A stretch of 7,669 nucleotides of DNA, taken from NCBI GenBank assembly GCA_017989575.1, contig JAGNPP010000115.1, forward strand, positions 1-7,669. The letters are read 5' to 3'. Source of the stretch: Chryseobacterium sp. (GTDB taxonomy: Bacteria > Bacteroidota > Bacteroidia > Flavobacteriales > Weeksellaceae). Both the position numbers and the translations under genes were made by a program. This document shows positions 5,993-7,669 of the stretch, piece by piece (the stretch's first letter is position 1; every line of letters starts with the position of its first letter). The notes under the pieces were generated by a model. The model did not search any database. It was not told the DNA's origin and was given only the letters and a program-made list of their open reading frames with translations.

Positions 5993-7669
5993 ATGAAAAA
6001 ATCAATATTCATATTAGGTATCATTGCCACTTTATTCACTTCTTGCAATGATTTTATAGAGGAAGACAACCTATCTTTCGTTTCCGCAGATGAAACTTAT
6101 AAAACTGCATCAGGATTCCAAATGCTCGTGAATACAAACTACGCTTGGCAAAAAGGAATCTATGGTGGCGATCCGTGGTTGTTTGTTGCAGGCACAGATA
6201 TGTATGCAGAGGGAAGATCTCCAGAACCGGCAGGACTGAGCCAATACACACAGTTGATCCCAGCGGCAGAAGGCGTAGAGCAACTTTACACCACTTGCTA
6301 TCAGCTGATACAGTCTGTCAACAAGACGATGTATTACTCCACGCTTACACAACAAACCGCAAATCTTCCGACCTTGGTTGGAGAAGCAAGATTTTTAAGA
6401 GCCAATGCTTATTTCTTGCTGGTTCAAACCTACGGAGGCGTTCCAATTGTGACAGAAAATTTCACATCTCCCGTTTTACAATTTGACAGAAACACTGCAG
6501 AGCAAGTGTACGATTATATCATCTCAGAACTGGAAGCATCGCTTGCAACAGTTGGGACATCTGCGTATAGCAGCACAGGAAAAGTAAACAAAAGAGCGGT
6601 AAATGACCTATTGGCAAAAGTATATTTGACACGAGGATATGAAACTTTTGGAAAACCAACAGACTTTGCAACAGCAGCAACATTTGCAGATGCCGCAATT
6701 GCTGGACAAGCGCTATCTGTTCCTTACGACCAAATATTTATGCCATCAAACAAAGATTTAACAGCCGAAACAATTTTTTCTGTTCAGTATGATCTGGCAT
6801 CAACCTCTACGTCTCCTACTACACTTGGGAATAAACAATTTTATTATTTTAGTTCCTATTTAGGAGGCGCGGCAGAAACAGGAGCTCCACTTAGGAGTTA
6901 CAACCTTTGTCCTACAGATTATGCATTAGGACTTTTTGAAAAAGGTGATACCAGATGGAATGCAACTTTTATGACCGAAATCTTGGAGTTACCGCAAGCG
7001 TCTAATGGCAAACCGATATTATATTATCCTTACTATAGAAACGCAGGAGATCCAAATTTAAAAGTTCGTCATTTCTATGCTCCGAAATGGTTCACTGCGG
7101 CAGACAAAGCAGCTTGGATGACAGCTAATGCCTCCAGATTATCTTCGTTATTTGTCTATCATGATTGGGGAACATATTCTGCGGCCTACACATTGATTAA
7201 AAACATTGATGCTCAAACAATTCCTGTGAAAAAATTTGATGATCCATCAACAACTACTCCGGCAACTACAGGTCCTGTAAGCACAAGAGACATCATCACT
7301 GCAAGATTGGGAGAAACTTATTTGGCAGCAGCAGAAGCTTACCTTAAAGCTGGAAATGCATCGCTAGGCTTGCAAAGATTGAATGTCGTAAGAGCTAGAG
7401 CTGGTGTAGCACCTGCAACAGCTGCTGAATTCAACATCGATTACATCTTGGACGAGAGAGGTAGAGAAATGTTGGGAGAATACACAAGATGGTTTGACCT
7501 AAAAAGAACTGGAAAATTGGTTGAGCGCGCAGTTCTTCACAATTATAAAATCCCAAGTGCGGCAAACTTCAATGGAAATGGAGGAAATTTAAAGATCCTT
7601 AGACCAATCCCTCAAATTGTGATTGACCTAAATCAAAACAAAAACTTCCCGCAGAATCCTGCTTATTAA
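5993..7669 (+). CDS. SusD/RagB-family nutrient-binding surface lipoprotein
   Basis: This complete 558-residue lipoprotein should form the lid over the SusC-like transporter and bind its substrate at the cell surface. The signal peptide ends in lipobox FTSC with lipidated Cys18 (nt 6044-6046). The following NDFIEEDN is acid-rich, as in flavobacterial surface-export signals, though it does not match a published consensus exactly. Helical TPR-like SusD features are visible: RFLRANAYFLL at 133-143 followed by TYGGVPIV; KVNKRAVNDLLAKVYL, the usual AAlallAkvyL helix; ARLGETYLAAAEAYL; then DERGRE at 487-492 and YTRWFDLKRTGKL at 497-509. The C-terminus, LRPIPQ...FPQNPAY, is the canonical SusD ending. 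The ATG is 12 bases after the SusC stop, with no Shine-Dalgarno sequence, so the two genes are very likely one operon. The stop codon is the last three bases of the window, so downstream genes and the 3' end of the operon are unseen. Binding residues cannot be assigned from sequence alone. Confidence 0.95.
   Translation: MKKSIFILGIIATLFTSCNDFIEEDNLSFVSADETYKTASGFQMLVNTNYAWQKGIYGGDPWLFVAGTDMYAEGRSPEPAGLSQYTQLIPAAEGVEQLYTTCYQLIQSVNKTMYYSTLTQQTANLPTLVGEARFLRANAYFLLVQTYGGVPIVTENFTSPVLQFDRNTAEQVYDYIISELEASLATVGTSAYSSTGKVNKRAVNDLLAKVYLTRGYETFGKPTDFATAATFADAAIAGQALSVPYDQIFMPSNKDLTAETIFSVQYDLASTSTSPTTLGNKQFYYFSSYLGGAAETGAPLRSYNLCPTDYALGLFEKGDTRWNATFMTEILELPQASNGKPILYYPYYRNAGDPNLKVRHFYAPKWFTAADKAAWMTANASRLSSLFVYHDWGTYSAAYTLIKNIDAQTIPVKKFDDPSTTTPATTGPVSTRDIITARLGETYLAAAEAYLKAGNASLGLQRLNVVRARAGVAPATAAEFNIDYILDERGREMLGEYTRWFDLKRTGKLVERAVLHNYKIPSAANFNGNGGNLKILRPIPQIVIDLNQNKNFPQNPAY

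Noticed and set aside
1..7669. A previously undescribed defence, mobile or RNA-based system
   Set aside because: All coding space is taken by recognisable cytochrome bd, barrel-like and SusC/SusD proteins. I see no transposase, integrase, CRISPR repeats, tRNA, structured ncRNA or broken genes.

Overview
The window looks like chromosomal DNA from a flavobacterium (phylum Bacteroidota), possibly Chryseobacterium or a relative in the Weeksellaceae. The evidence is a SusC/SusD outer-membrane pair, a short-Q-loop CydA, very AT-rich intergenic DNA, start codons without Shine-Dalgarno sequences, and TAnnTTTG-type promoter elements. The genus is inferred from protein style only. All four genes and the one partial gene read on the + strand.

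Region 1 (1-2035) is the end of a cytochrome bd oxidase operon. The C-terminal three quarters of cydA is followed 10 bases later by complete cydB. Together they form a membrane quinol oxidase that reduces O2 with high affinity. No CydX-like small subunit follows. Region 2 (2036-2636) holds a small exported beta-rich protein, probably an outer-membrane barrel. It has its own promoter-like elements and a strong intrinsic terminator at 2608-2636.

Region 3 (2637-3055) is about 420 bases of non-coding, strongly AT-rich DNA. Its right half carries several layers of symmetry: repeated TTAACA/TGTTAA motifs, a 10-base inverted repeat, a dyad lying in the spacer of a candidate promoter, and a perfect 14-base palindrome (TGCAATCGATTGCA) of LacI-family operator type just before the next gene. 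Region 4 (3056-7669) is a SusC-like TonB-dependent transporter and, 12 bases on, its SusD-like surface lipoprotein. They should act as a lidded import complex for a glycan or another oligomeric nutrient. The last codon of the susD-like gene is the last codon of the window, so any enzymes of the locus lie beyond view and the substrate cannot be named.

I see no mobile element, CRISPR array, RNA gene or clearly novel system. The most interesting material is the regulatory region before the SusC gene, and the fact that this SusC lacks the N-terminal carboxypeptidase-regulatory-like domain common in its family.
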